From an uncultured Clostridia bacterium (lineage in GTDB: Bacteria > Bacillota > Clostridia > Monoglobales > Monoglobaceae): a stretch of 64,000 bases of DNA. The stretch spans positions 62,001 to 126,000 of the forward strand of contig CAJTWN010000001.1 of the NCBI GenBank assembly GCA_910580105.1, read 5' to 3'. Below, in pieces: positions 34,794-43,314 of this stretch. Position 1 is the first letter of the stretch, and each line of letters opens with the position of its first letter. The translations under genes and the position numbers were made by a program. The notes under the pieces are model-generated. The model searched no databases. It was not told the DNA's origin and was given only the letters and a program-made list of their open reading frames with translations.

Positions 34794-35105
34794 GTAAAAG
34801 TTTAAAAAGAAAATAAATATGCAAATAAGATTTAGCTGTGTTTCTTTTCAATAGAATCATTATTGATAAAATCTTATTCTATTTAAGTGAAATTGTGATT
34901 TTTTGTTTAAAAAAATAATTGTTTTACCGTTTCGTATTTTATGCTTCAGAAAAACGACAGATGAAAAGCTGTGGTTGTTTTGTACTATTTCTTTTTAATT
35001 GGTCTTTGAGAGGTGAAACGTGTTATCTATGAAAAGATAGATTGACGTTTCTGAAAAAAGGATTTATAATAATCTTAATTGATTAAAGGAAAGCAGGGAA
35101 GTGGA
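34794..35105 (+). promoter_or_regulatory. Gene-free region with inverted repeat and promoter
   Basis: AT-rich, no gene. Promoter TTGACG (35042-35047), 17 bp, TATAAT (35065-35070). Its -35 box lies in the right arm of an inverted repeat (GAAACGT at 35015 with ACGTTTC ending at 35051, and inner TATCTAT/ATAGAT arms), a likely operator or hairpin for the next gene. Confidence 0.65.
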
Positions 35106-36458
35106 ATGAAGTATACCGATAGAGTAAAAACACAACTTAATCTTTTAAAAAGCAAATATGCGGGCATGCTCCCTTCGGAAATTGGATTGGATGGTAAAGT
35201 GTATAATGGAGAGAGGGAGAAAAGATTTAAAAGGGTTTATCGTAATATAGATGCCCCTGGGGGGTCTACATATTATTGGGATCAGCCGCTGTTTTCTGTG
35301 GCTTACATGCTTGGAGGGGAATATGCGGCATTTGCTGATAATGCTTTTCAAGAATTTCTATCAAAATGTTTGGCGGAAAATGGAATGTTTCTTTGGGGCA
35401 ATCACTATTATTATCATGAAGAAAAACATTGTGTGGTAAAATTTATCGGTGAAGAAGATCCTGTCCGCTGCGAGCGCTCAGAAAATGGAAATATGCACGA
35501 ATTGCGGCCCTTGATGCCCAATTTGGATATTTTCTGGAAGAATGACCGGGAAGTAACCGAAAGGTATCTGAGAAATCTTCTGCATATGCACATGGTAAGT
35601 ACTGAAACCGGGGAATTCAACCGGCATGCAGATGAGAAAACCGGTTATGCTTTTTTAGAAAGCGGAGGTATTCTGGCTGAAATTGCCTGTTGGTTATATA
35701 AAAAAACCGGAGATGAGGCATTGCTGGATTTGGCACAGAAAATAACTACTTTTAGTTATGGATTTCGAAATGAAAAAACAGGCTTGATTGAGAATTGTCC
35801 GACAATGAAACGCTGGGATAAATATTATGCCACAACAGAAACGGCGCATTGGGCAGTGTCCCTTTTGCATTGTTTTTCGCTGACTGGGCAGGAGAATTTT
35901 TATCATATAGCAGAATCGGCAGTTTCGTCGTATATCAAATATGGCTATGATAAAGAGAACAGAAAAATATATGGTTGTATTCGTGTAACAGATGGAAAAC
36001 CATACGAAGAAAAAGAACGGGAAACAATTTATATGCCGGACAAATATAGCAGTCCGTGGCAGTCATATTTTCCTACGCATGATTATTTGTTTTCACTTGC
36101 AGAGGCATGTATTCTTCTTTGGAAATACAATAAAAAGCCTGTATTTTTATTTATTGCCAAAGAAATTGCTGCGCAGGTGCGAAATGAATATAGGCAGAAG
36201 ACCTTTGCGGATAATTATGGAAGGGCAATTCAGCTCATGTGTGACTTGTATCAAGCGGTGGAAGAAGAGAGCTATCTTGTTTTTGCAAAAGAAATTGCGG
36301 ATTTTGCGTTGAAAGTTCTTTCAGGCGGCGTTATTTTGAAGGGACATCCGGATAAGGTGAGTTGCGCTGCAGTCGATGGTGTTGGGATTTTAATGGAAGG
36401 ATTGCTTATATTGGACAATTTGCTTGACGGGAGCAGAAAAGGAAGTGAAGAAATATAA
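35106..36458 (+). CDS. Alpha/alpha-barrel protein, possible glycan-active enzyme
   Basis: I do not recognise a precise family for this 450-residue cytoplasmic protein. Its repeating helical pairs, aromatic-rich turns (STYYWDQPLFSVAYM, ETAHWAVSLLHCF, SSPWQSYFPTHDYLFSL, CAAVDGVGILMEGLL) and conserved Trp/His/Asp/Glu residues suggest an alpha/alpha-toroid fold. Unsaturated glycosidases, epimerases and some lyases share that fold. There is no signal peptide. ATG 35106 is preferred over the upstream TTG 35079. It is a single transcription unit with its own strong promoter. Confidence 0.65.
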   Translation: MKYTDRVKTQLNLLKSKYAGMLPSEIGLDGKVYNGEREKRFKRVYRNIDAPGGSTYYWDQPLFSVAYMLGGEYAAFADNAFQEFLSKCLAENGMFLWGNHYYYHEEKHCVVKFIGEEDPVRCERSENGNMHELRPLMPNLDIFWKNDREVTERYLRNLLHMHMVSTETGEFNRHADEKTGYAFLESGGILAEIACWLYKKTGDEALLDLAQKITTFSYGFRNEKTGLIENCPTMKRWDKYYATTETAHWAVSLLHCFSLTGQENFYHIAESAVSSYIKYGYDKENRKIYGCIRVTDGKPYEEKERETIYMPDKYSSPWQSYFPTHDYLFSLAEACILLWKYNKKPVFLFIAKEIAAQVRNEYRQKTFADNYGRAIQLMCDLYQAVEEESYLVFAKEIADFALKVLSGGVILKGHPDKVSCAAVDGVGILMEGLLILDNLLDGSRKGSEEI

Positions 36459-36494
36459 AGCATTGAAATAAAGCGGAAAAATTTTCTGCGCCCC

Positions 36495-36521
36495 TTGACA
36501 AGTAATGTAAAATGGTATAAG
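36495..36521 (+). promoter_or_regulatory. Promoter for the cobalamin riboswitch transcript
   Basis: TTGACA (36495-36500) and TATAAG (36516-36521) with a short 15-bp spacer, about 40 nt before the aptamer. Confidence 0.5.
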
Positions 36522-36561
36522 ATAAAAAACTGAAATATAAAAAGTATTCAATGTATTGGAT

Positions 36562-36755
36562 AAAGTGTCTCAAAGGGTGTTTAGCTTTTTGAGAAGAATA
36601 GAGAACCGGGTGGAAATCCCGGACGGTACCGCCGCTGTATACACCGCAGACATATTCGTTGATGAAAATCGGTCACTGGGAAACTGGGAAGGCAGAATAT
36701 GTGCCGCATCTTATGCGGGTGTGAGTCAGAAGACCTGCTTTATCTTTCCCTTTTT
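36562..36755 (+). promoter_or_regulatory. Cobalamin (B12) riboswitch aptamer
   Basis: The core consensus elements appear in order: GAACCGGGTGGAAATCCCGG, ACGGTACCGCCGCTGT, GTCACTGGGAAACTGGGAAGG, and finally GAGTCAGAAGACCTGC. This is the AdoCbl/B12-box aptamer, which binds a cobalamin and usually switches expression off. No transporter or biosynthesis gene follows; the regulated gene encodes an SLH surface protein. Confidence 0.95.
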
Positions 36756-36798
36756 CGCGTTATACGAAATAAAGGGTTATTTTTCTGTACAGAAAATC

Positions 36799-36830
36799 GG
36801 CTGTGCGGGCATCTGCCCCACAGCTTTTTT
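36799..36830 (+). terminator. Riboswitch expression-platform terminator
   Basis: The stem GCTGTG-C-GGGCA / TGCCC-CACAGC ends at 36824 and is followed by T6. An earlier hairpin around 36748-36779 (CCCTTTTTCG / CGAAATAAAGGG) may be the alternative partner. The arrangement fits transcription termination when cobalamin is bound. Confidence 0.82.
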
Positions 36831-36907
36831 GTTTGGAGAAATGGGACGGAAAGAAACTTATTTTACAAAAGAATAAAATTAATATAGGAAAATTGGGAGG
36901 ATTTATA

Positions 36908-39900
36908 ATGTATCAAACAAAAACATCGAAATTGATGGCGGCTTTGCTTTGTATAGTGATGCTGGCGGCATTGTTGCCGGCTGGTATTTTTGCTGCAGGC
37001 GATGGGGTAATCACCATAACAGATGAGGCGGGATTGATTGCGGTTGCAAATGATTTGTCGGGCAGTTATCAGCTGGGGGCGGACATTGAACTGAAGGGAA
37101 GCTGGAAGCCGCTCGGTTCAGAGGAACAACCGTTTGTGGGTACCTTTGATGGGAATTATCATAAAATAACGAATTTGCGTATTCAAACCAATGTGGCTGA
37201 GAATAACCATGGCCTTTTTGGTTATATCGGTGTTGCAGGAACAGTAAAAAATACTGTTGTAAAGGTGATGGACAATTCCTATGTGAAGGGTGGAAATAAT
37301 GTTGGCGCCATTGCCGGATATAATGCCGGTATAATTGATCAGTGCGGATTGGAAGCCTCTGCGGTATCAGATACGTTCACCGTCAGCGGCAGTGAGAATG
37401 TCGGCGGAATTGCCGGATATAATGCGGGGAGTATTTCCGGATGTTTTAACAGAGCAGAAATTTATTCCAGCGGAGACTATGCTGGAGGTATCACTGGGTA
37501 TACAATAAATGGAAGTGTATTAGAATCTTATAATACAGGTGAAATTACCGCTGGGAATAAGGCTGGTGGTATTACCGGATATATGAAAGACAGCACAATC
37601 AGAAATTGTATGAATACCGGTGCTTTGAAAATTAATGGATATGCGGCAAAAGGACATATGAGCGGAACAGGAAAGACAGGTGTGTTGGAAAATTGTTATT
37701 ATCCGGCAGATACCGGATGGGATTATACGACCGGAGGCTCACGGATTGGCGTATGCAGTAACGAAGGATATGTCGGTGATTTGCAAATGTGGATTTCCGG
37801 AACAGATACTTTTGAAATGAATGGAGATATTCCATGGCTGAAATGGGAAAATCCAAATAATCACGGCAGCATAGAACCATCCGATGGTTTTGTTGAAAGC
37901 ATAGTGCTTGATAACCGGGAGGCAACGTTGGAAATTGGAGAAACGCTGCAGATAACGGCAGAAGTTCTGCCGGAAGATGCGGCGGATAAATCAATTGTCT
38001 GGAGCAGTGACCGAAACGAAGTGGCAACTGTGACACAGGATGGAAAGATAGAGGCGCTTGCAGAAGGAACAGCGGTCATTACCGCATCTGCTGTTTTTGG
38101 TGAAGCAGAAGACACTTGTACAATTATTGTGCGGGATATGGGAACAGAACCTGAGATGCTAGATGGAATATATCAGATTTGCAGCACGGCAGAACTGAAA
38201 TGGTTTGCTTTGCATCCGGAAAAGACGGCGTCTGCGAATGCAGTTTTGGTTTCGGACATTGTGCTTGCAGATACATCGTTTTTGCCGATGTTCCCGGAGG
38301 GGTATGCTGGAACCTTTAGTGGTGGTGAACAAAGACATACCATTACTTATCAATGGAACACGAACAAAAACATATGCGGACTATTTGCTGCCATCACAGA
38401 GGAGGGGGTGGTGAAAAATCTCAAGCTTTCGGGAGAAGCAGTCGTTGGGCACAGCTATTTCGGAAGTGTTGCGGGATATAACAAAGGACGGATTGAATTT
38501 ATAGACAGTATAGTTTCGACGATTCCCAAATCAGGCAAACGAACAACTTATATCGGTGGACTCGCAGGAAAGAATAGCGGCTTGATTCAGGATTCTGTAA
38601 ATTTGGGAACGGTTCGTGCAACAGATTTTGTTGGCGGTATTGCAGGCGAAAATGTGGGCGGCAGCATCTGGCGGTGTGAGAATAAAGCAAACATAACCGC
38701 CGAGAATGTATCTGGTACTGCGGGAGGCATTGTTGGCGCTGTAACTGCCAATACGAAGGAAGATAAGATGACCCTTTGGTCTTGCATAAACGGTGGTACT
38801 GTACAAGGAGGAACCAATGCTCTTTCTGCTGCAGGCGGAATGGTTGGAAAAGAGAATGTTTCCGGAAATTTAGCCGGCTATGAACAGATGCCGGAATTGA
38901 TTATTCGCAGCTGTTCAAATAAAGGTATATTGAATGCCGGCGGGACAACCTCAGATGACATTGCTAAAACCAGTGGAAATTGTACGATCACCTTTGATGA
39001 TACCGAAGACCAAACGGCAGTTGAACAGGCGAAAGAAGGACTGGATCTTTCGGTCGTGTTGATTAAAGAAAATCCGCAGGTGACGAAAAGTATTTCTTTG
39101 CCGGATACTTTTGGAGATACCGGAGTGAAAATAACATGGGAAAGCAGCAATATGACAATACTGCAGCCTCAGGGGGTCTATCCCTATGCCTCGGTTATTC
39201 TTCCGGAGGATGGAATAGGAACAGTAACTTTGACTGCCAATATCCAAAAGGGAAGAAGAAGTGCAGAGAAGGAATTCAAAATAACCGTTTGGTCACTCAA
39301 AGCGATTCAGGAAGAGCAAGATCAACAGGACAGCGTTTATCTGGAAGGAGCAGTGCAGGCACTTAACAATGCCGGACTCAATACCTTAATCCCGGTCAGT
39401 GGGGTGGATACCAATCTGAATACTTATGTAGAGCGGAAGCTTTCTGCACTGGGGTATGACCGGGTGAAAGTTTCTATTCAAGACGTAACCAATCCTGAGG
39501 AGCAATGTGCAGAGATTTCCGAAGATGGAGAGATAAGATATTTTTGGGCAGATCCAGCTGGATTCAGAGGGATGTGGTTTGCAAAGATTCCGGTGACGTT
39601 TTCTTTGGCGGCTGGAGAAGCCTCTGCCGACTTTGGAGCAGCGGCAGTTATTTATTGGGATAAGGCAAAGGTAGAACGATATCTGGAGGAAGAAATTCTT
39701 TCTGAAATCCAGTTGAGTGGAGAGGTAGAAAGTGATTTAGAACTGCCCAAATATATTGGCGGACAAAACGGAAAAACATGGGTGGAAATTCAATGGAAAA
39801 CTTCTGATAGCAGAGTGATCGCCATCAGTGAGGAAAATCAGTGGGACAGTGCGGATGCGCGTTATAATCCCTATGTTGGCAAGGTATTGCGCAGCGAAGC

Positions 39901-41923
39901 AGATCAAGCGGTAACATTGACAGCAACGGCAGTGTTTAACCGTACGAATAATGCAAATGGTGGGACAGAACAGGAAATATTATTGACAAAAGAATATCCG
40001 GTTGTTGTGAAAAAGATGGATGATGCGGCATTGGCTGTGCTGAAAGAAGAGATGCAGGATGCCTTAGAAAATGGCTATGATGTTCAAAAGCTTACGGATT
40101 ATGTAACAGGAGAACAACTTGATTTAACTGCGGTAAAAAATGATATCCAGCTTTTGATTCCAAAAGAGACGGGAATTGACCACTATTTTGATTATCGTTT
40201 TACGGTGACCAGCAGCAATCATTCAGTGATAGAAACTTCTGAAATTGCTAATGCGGCCCGGGCATTTGTCTATCGTCCGCTGCCAGGTGAAGAAGATAGC
40301 ACGGTTACTTTGACCATATTTATGACCAGTATTAAAAATCCGAACCTGACGGTTTCAAAATCATTTGACGTGACGGTGAAAGCGCTGACCGAAGAAGAAA
40401 TCCAGGACGCAGCCGCATTGATGAATGCGGCAAAAGCAGCATATTTCTATGGAATTAATAATGGTGCGAATGCAGATAAGTATCATATCACCCAAAGTCT
40501 TTCTTCGTTTCGGGAAGTGGTATGGGATAGTGAACACGCTGGTGTTAAATTTATTTATGATAATAAGGATGCCAAAAGAGACGGAATAATTCCTGACGAA
40601 CTTCCGAATTGGGCAGAGCAGGAAGATTGGCGGACATTCCGCTCCAGTAATCCAAAAGTTGTTGAAAACGAAACTCTGAATTATATTAAACAGCCGCAAA
40701 AAGACACATTTATTCAGGTAAATAGTGTTTTGACCCATGAAATTTTCGGTAAATATGCAGAGAAGTTTGTCGGTAATCCTGCATATGATGTGTTTAGGCA
40801 ATTCTATCAGCAGCCGGTTGAAGAAATGCTGCAGGTTGTGGGAAAAACAACAGAAACACAAAATTATGATACATTGGATGAAGAAGAACGGGACAAGATA
40901 TATCTGACACTGGCAGAAAACGCACAGAAAGATTTAGAGAAGGATATTCTGGTTACCTTCCGACTGGAAGGAGAAGATGGAATGATGATAGAAACCACTG
41001 TTCAGAATGTAAAAACGGGTGTAACGGTGTTTGAAGTCTTTCGTAATGCGCTTCGGGAGGCAGGTTATACTTATACGGCAGAAGGAAGTTATATTCAATC
41101 CATTACCGATAACAAGGGAAATACGTTGGGTGAATTTTCCAAGGGGCCGAATTCCGGTTGGATGTATAAGGTGAATGGTTCTTATCCGGAAATTTATATG
41201 AATGCCTGCTATTTGGAAGATGGAGATGAAGTGGTTGTTCTCTATACCACAAAGAGATATAGTACAGGTGGCAGTAACGTTGGAAATAAGAATACAGGAA
41301 AGCAGCCGGAGCCCTCTGCAACGGCAGAAGTTAAACCAAATCCAACGCAAGAGCCAGAAAAAAGCAATCCATATTCGGACATACAAGCAGGCAGCTGGTA
41401 TTATGATGCTGTGCAGTATGTAACCGATAGTGGATGGTTTATGGGAACGGATATGACGCATTTTTCGCCGGAGCTTATCATGAACCGCGGAATGCTGGTT
41501 ACAGTTTTATACCGTTTGGCAGGAAAACCGGAGGTGAGTGGTTCTGTACCATTTGTAGATGTACTGACCGGCGAATACTATTATAACGCTGTCCTTTGGG
41601 CAAATCAGGAAGGTATTGTTCTTGGAAAAGCAGAAAATATATTTGCACCGGAAGAAAATATTACCCGTGAGCAAATGGCGGCTGTTCTTTGGCGTTATGC
41701 AAAAAAGAGTGGAATCGACGTAAGTCAGCAGGCGGAATTAGCCGCCTATACAGATGCGAAGAGCATCAGTGCATATGCAGAAGAACCCATGCGATGGGCG
41801 GTTGCGGCCGGATTGATACAGGGAACCTCATCCACAACGATAGAGCCGGCTTCTGGAGCAGAACGTGCCCAAGTGGCTGAAATCTTAATGCGGTATGAAA
41901 AAAATGTGCTGCACAATTCGTAA
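36908..41923 (+). CDS. Giant SLH surface protein with GLUG, Big2 and DUF4430 domains
   Basis: This 1671-residue protein starts at ATG 36908 behind GGGAGG, and residues 1-29 are a signal peptide. About 60-300 hold GLUG-like repeats (VGGIAGYNAG, AGGITGY). About 320-405 is a Big2 immunoglobulin-like domain. About 410-680 hold more GLUG repeats (IGGLAGKNSG, VGGIAGENVG). A long region of unknown beta-rich repeats follows. About 1345-1450 is a DUF4430/transcobalamin-like C-terminal domain (TVFEVFRNALREAGYTY, KGPNSGWMYKVNG, LEDGDEVVVLYT). A Pro/Glu linker and three SLH modules anchor it to the wall. With the B12 riboswitch upstream, a cell-surface corrinoid-binding role is a reasonable inference. 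Confidence 0.9.
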   Translation: MYQTKTSKLMAALLCIVMLAALLPAGIFAAGDGVITITDEAGLIAVANDLSGSYQLGADIELKGSWKPLGSEEQPFVGTFDGNYHKITNLRIQTNVAENNHGLFGYIGVAGTVKNTVVKVMDNSYVKGGNNVGAIAGYNAGIIDQCGLEASAVSDTFTVSGSENVGGIAGYNAGSISGCFNRAEIYSSGDYAGGITGYTINGSVLESYNTGEITAGNKAGGITGYMKDSTIRNCMNTGALKINGYAAKGHMSGTGKTGVLENCYYPADTGWDYTTGGSRIGVCSNEGYVGDLQMWISGTDTFEMNGDIPWLKWENPNNHGSIEPSDGFVESIVLDNREATLEIGETLQITAEVLPEDAADKSIVWSSDRNEVATVTQDGKIEALAEGTAVITASAVFGEAEDTCTIIVRDMGTEPEMLDGIYQICSTAELKWFALHPEKTASANAVLVSDIVLADTSFLPMFPEGYAGTFSGGEQRHTITYQWNTNKNICGLFAAITEEGVVKNLKLSGEAVVGHSYFGSVAGYNKGRIEFIDSIVSTIPKSGKRTTYIGGLAGKNSGLIQDSVNLGTVRATDFVGGIAGENVGGSIWRCENKANITAENVSGTAGGIVGAVTANTKEDKMTLWSCINGGTVQGGTNALSAAGGMVGKENVSGNLAGYEQMPELIIRSCSNKGILNAGGTTSDDIAKTSGNCTITFDDTEDQTAVEQAKEGLDLSVVLIKENPQVTKSISLPDTFGDTGVKITWESSNMTILQPQGVYPYASVILPEDGIGTVTLTANIQKGRRSAEKEFKITVWSLKAIQEEQDQQDSVYLEGAVQALNNAGLNTLIPVSGVDTNLNTYVERKLSALGYDRVKVSIQDVTNPEEQCAEISEDGEIRYFWADPAGFRGMWFAKIPVTFSLAAGEASADFGAAAVIYWDKAKVERYLEEEILSEIQLSGEVESDLELPKYIGGQNGKTWVEIQWKTSDSRVIAISEENQWDSADARYNPYVGKVLRSEADQAVTLTATAVFNRTNNANGGTEQEILLTKEYPVVVKKMDDAALAVLKEEMQDALENGYDVQKLTDYVTGEQLDLTAVKNDIQLLIPKETGIDHYFDYRFTVTSSNHSVIETSEIANAARAFVYRPLPGEEDSTVTLTIFMTSIKNPNLTVSKSFDVTVKALTEEEIQDAAALMNAAKAAYFYGINNGANADKYHITQSLSSFREVVWDSEHAGVKFIYDNKDAKRDGIIPDELPNWAEQEDWRTFRSSNPKVVENETLNYIKQPQKDTFIQVNSVLTHEIFGKYAEKFVGNPAYDVFRQFYQQPVEEMLQVVGKTTETQNYDTLDEEERDKIYLTLAENAQKDLEKDILVTFRLEGEDGMMIETTVQNVKTGVTVFEVFRNALREAGYTYTAEGSYIQSITDNKGNTLGEFSKGPNSGWMYKVNGSYPEIYMNACYLEDGDEVVVLYTTKRYSTGGSNVGNKNTGKQPEPSATAEVKPNPTQEPEKSNPYSDIQAGSWYYDAVQYVTDSGWFMGTDMTHFSPELIMNRGMLVTVLYRLAGKPEVSGSVPFVDVLTGEYYYNAVLWANQEGIVLGKAENIFAPEENITREQMAAVLWRYAKKSGIDVSQQAELAAYTDAKSISAYAEEPMRWAVAAGLIQGTSSTTIEPASGAERAQVAEILMRYEKNVLHNS

Positions 41924-41959
41924 AAGTTAAGTTTTATTGCTGATTAAGGAAAGTTAAAC

Positions 41960-41989
41960 AGAAAAAGCGGCCGGACGGCCGCTTTTTCT
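41960..41989 (+). terminator. Terminator after the SLH protein
   Basis: A perfect inverted repeat (AGAAAAAGCGGCCG / CGGCCGCTTTTTCT) with a 2-nt centre. Confidence 0.92.
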
Positions 41990-42097
41990 ATAGATAAAAA
42001 ATATTTTCTACATATGAAAATAAAGTACGATATAAAAAGTTGTTTTTATATAAGCTGCAATTGTCATTTGTTTGTTATGAATAAGAAAGTATGAACA

Positions 42098-42340
42098 CTA
42101 ATTTTTGTCGCCTTCAACAATAATTAAATCATCACCGATTTTCTTTATATTTTCCCATGGGATTACTTTATCATCTTCCCGTCCAATCAAACCAAGCAAT
42201 TTATAGGCGCCAGGTACAGAAATGGAACTAATTTTTCCGCTCATGGTATCCAATGTTATATCTGAAACAAAGCCCAGCCGTTCCCCGTCCTCTATGTTAA
42301 TGACCTCTTTGGTACGTAGTTCACTAAAATTTACTGTCAT
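42098..42340 (-). CDS. ymxH: YlmC/YmxH family PRC-barrel protein
   Basis: An 80-residue protein with SELRTKEVINIEDGERLGFVSDITLD and KVIPWENIKKIGDDLIIV, the PRC-barrel pattern of YlmC/YmxH. Small proteins of this family are conserved in endospore-forming Bacillota and linked to sporulation; the biochemical role is unknown. The frame is open upstream into the tRNA gene, but ATG 42340 has a GAGGTG site 7 nt before it and is the true start. Confidence 0.9.
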   Translation of the reverse strand: MTVNFSELRTKEVINIEDGERLGFVSDITLDTMSGKISSISVPGAYKLLGLIGREDDKVIPWENIKKIGDDLIIVEGDKN

Positions 42341-42407
42341 GTTCAACACCTCATCTATACGTATGCTTTTATTCTTTAGATTATACACAGAAAAAGTGAA
42401 ATAATAG

Positions 42408-42436
42408 TTGACAAAAGACAAGAAACATGGTATGAT
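42408..42436 (+). promoter_or_regulatory. Promoter of tRNA-Leu
   Basis: TTGACA, 17 bp, TATGAT, 13 nt before the tRNA 5' end. Confidence 0.9.
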
Positions 42437-42449
42437 ACCAAAGTTGTTT

Positions 42450-42534
42450 GCGGGCGTGGCGGAATTGGCAGACGCGCCAGATTTAGGTTCTGGTATCAAC
42501 AGATGTGGGGGTTCAAGTCCCTTCGCCCGCACCA
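42450..42534 (+). tRNA. tRNA-Leu (anticodon UAG)
   Basis: Acceptor arms GCGGGCG/CGCCCGC close an 85-nt gene with encoded 3' ACCA. The anticodon stem CCAGA/TCTGG carries loop TTTAGGT, giving anticodon UAG (CUN codons). A long variable arm, TTCAAGT T-loop and GG D-loop are present, as in class II leucine tRNAs. Confidence 0.97.
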
Positions 42535-42540
42535 AACAGT

Positions 42541-42584
42541 AAAAATCCGAACCTTGTACCGGTTGGTAATGGGTTCGGATTTTT
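42541..42584 (+). terminator. Terminator after tRNA-Leu
   Basis: AAAAATCCGAACC pairs with GGTTCGGATTTTT around a 17-19-nt loop. Confidence 0.85.
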
Positions 42585-42691
42585 ATTGTATCTTGACTAT
42601 TCTAATTTTAATAGCAAACTTAAATAAGATAAAAGGTCTTTCAATCTTTAAAAGTTGTTTTACTATTAAACTGATTCTCTAATACAAATAG

Positions 42692-42733
42692 AAACCTGCA
42701 CATACTGAAGTCTATTAGCATGTGCAGGTTTTT
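42692..42733. terminator. Strong hairpin downstream of the small gene at 42767
   Basis: AAACCTGCACAT pairs with ATGTGCAGGTTT, followed by T residues on the plus strand and preceded by A residues. It lies beyond the stop codon of the minus-strand gene and can serve either strand. Confidence 0.75.
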
Positions 42734-42766
42734 GTAATCTAATGTGGTGAAATCCCAAACACTAGA

Positions 42767-42892
42767 CTAATGTTTTTTAGCTTTATGGTCAGCTAGAATT
42801 TTGGATGCTTTACTTTTTGCAGACTTTGACGAGTTCTTACTAGCTAATATTTTGTCTGCTTTGCCTACCTTTCCACCGCTGTGTACTGTCAT
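42767..42892 (-). CDS. Tiny basic Ser/Lys-rich protein, 41 residues
   Basis: The sequence begins MTVHSGGKVGKADKIL and continues with alternating Lys, Ser and Ala to a HKAKKH end. A perfect AAAGGAGGTGATTCT site precedes the ATG. The composition (about one third Lys/Ser) suggests a nucleic-acid-binding or disordered protein. I do not know the family. It lies in an AT-rich accessory patch downstream of tRNA-Leu, next to a second mini-gene on the same strand. Too short for usual gene callers. Confidence 0.72.
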   Translation of the reverse strand: MTVHSGGKVGKADKILASKNSSKSAKSKASKILADHKAKKH

Positions 42893-42920
42893 AGAATCAC
42901 CTCCTTTTGGGCATAAAAAT

Positions 42921-42945
42921 AGCAGTATTCACTCTGAATACTGCT
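42921..42945 (-). terminator. Terminator after the 42-residue mini-gene
   Basis: AGCAGTATTCA/TGAATACTGCT around 3 nt, followed on the minus strand by ATTTTTATG. It begins at the stop codon of the gene at 42945-43073. Confidence 0.7.
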
Positions 42946-43073
42946 TAATCTTTCACCCATATTTTAAATGCTTTTTTGCCGTAGGTACTGGCATAGATAA
43001 TTTTGCCAGTTTTAGGGTTGTGTATATATTTTCTAAATATATAGTGTCCCTGTTCTTTTTCCTTCTTGTTCAT
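42945..43073 (-). CDS. Tiny basic protein, 42 residues
   Basis: The protein begins MNKKEKEQGHYIFRKYI, passes through HNPKTGKIIYASTYGKK and ends in AFKIWVKD. A perfect AAAGGAGGTGACGAT site precedes ATG 43073. The pattern of aromatic and basic residues with a central turn (NPKTGK) looks like a small beta-hairpin fold. The family and function are unknown. It is transcribed divergently from the AbiEi-like gene at 43315. Confidence 0.72.
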   Translation of the reverse strand: MNKKEKEQGHYIFRKYIHNPKTGKIIYASTYGKKAFKIWVKD

Positions 43074-43095
43074 ATCGTCACCTCCTTTCGGATAC

Positions 43096-43168
43096 AAAAA
43101 TAGCACCAAATTCATAATGAATCCAGTGCTATTTTTGAAATAAAAAAAGACTACCGAAGGCAGTCTTT
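43096..43168. terminator. Two adjacent hairpins between divergent accessory genes
   Basis: AAAAATAGCAC/GTGCTATTTTT (43096-43136, with inner pairing around ATTCATAATGAAT) and AAAGACT/AGTCTTT (43146-43168). Either could end read-through transcription or act as a regulatory RNA structure upstream of the mini-gene. Confidence 0.55.
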
Positions 43169-43314
43169 ATAAGTGGATATACTTATCCAAAAAATATAAT
43201 ATCATATTTTTAAGAGAAAGTCAAGAAAACTCTTGAAATTTCTTGACTTTTTTAGTATTCTTAACTTAAGTAATTACTCACACCTCTATACAAAACTGAG
43301 AAACGGTGATTCTT

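Noticed and set aside
36460..36472. ATTGAAAT resembling the repeat 3' end
   Set aside because: The match is limited to a few AT-rich bases with no hairpin arms.
42450..42535. N-terminal extension of the YmxH frame through the tRNA-Leu gene
   Set aside because: The extension is antisense to the tRNA; ATG 42340 with its ribosome binding site is the real start.
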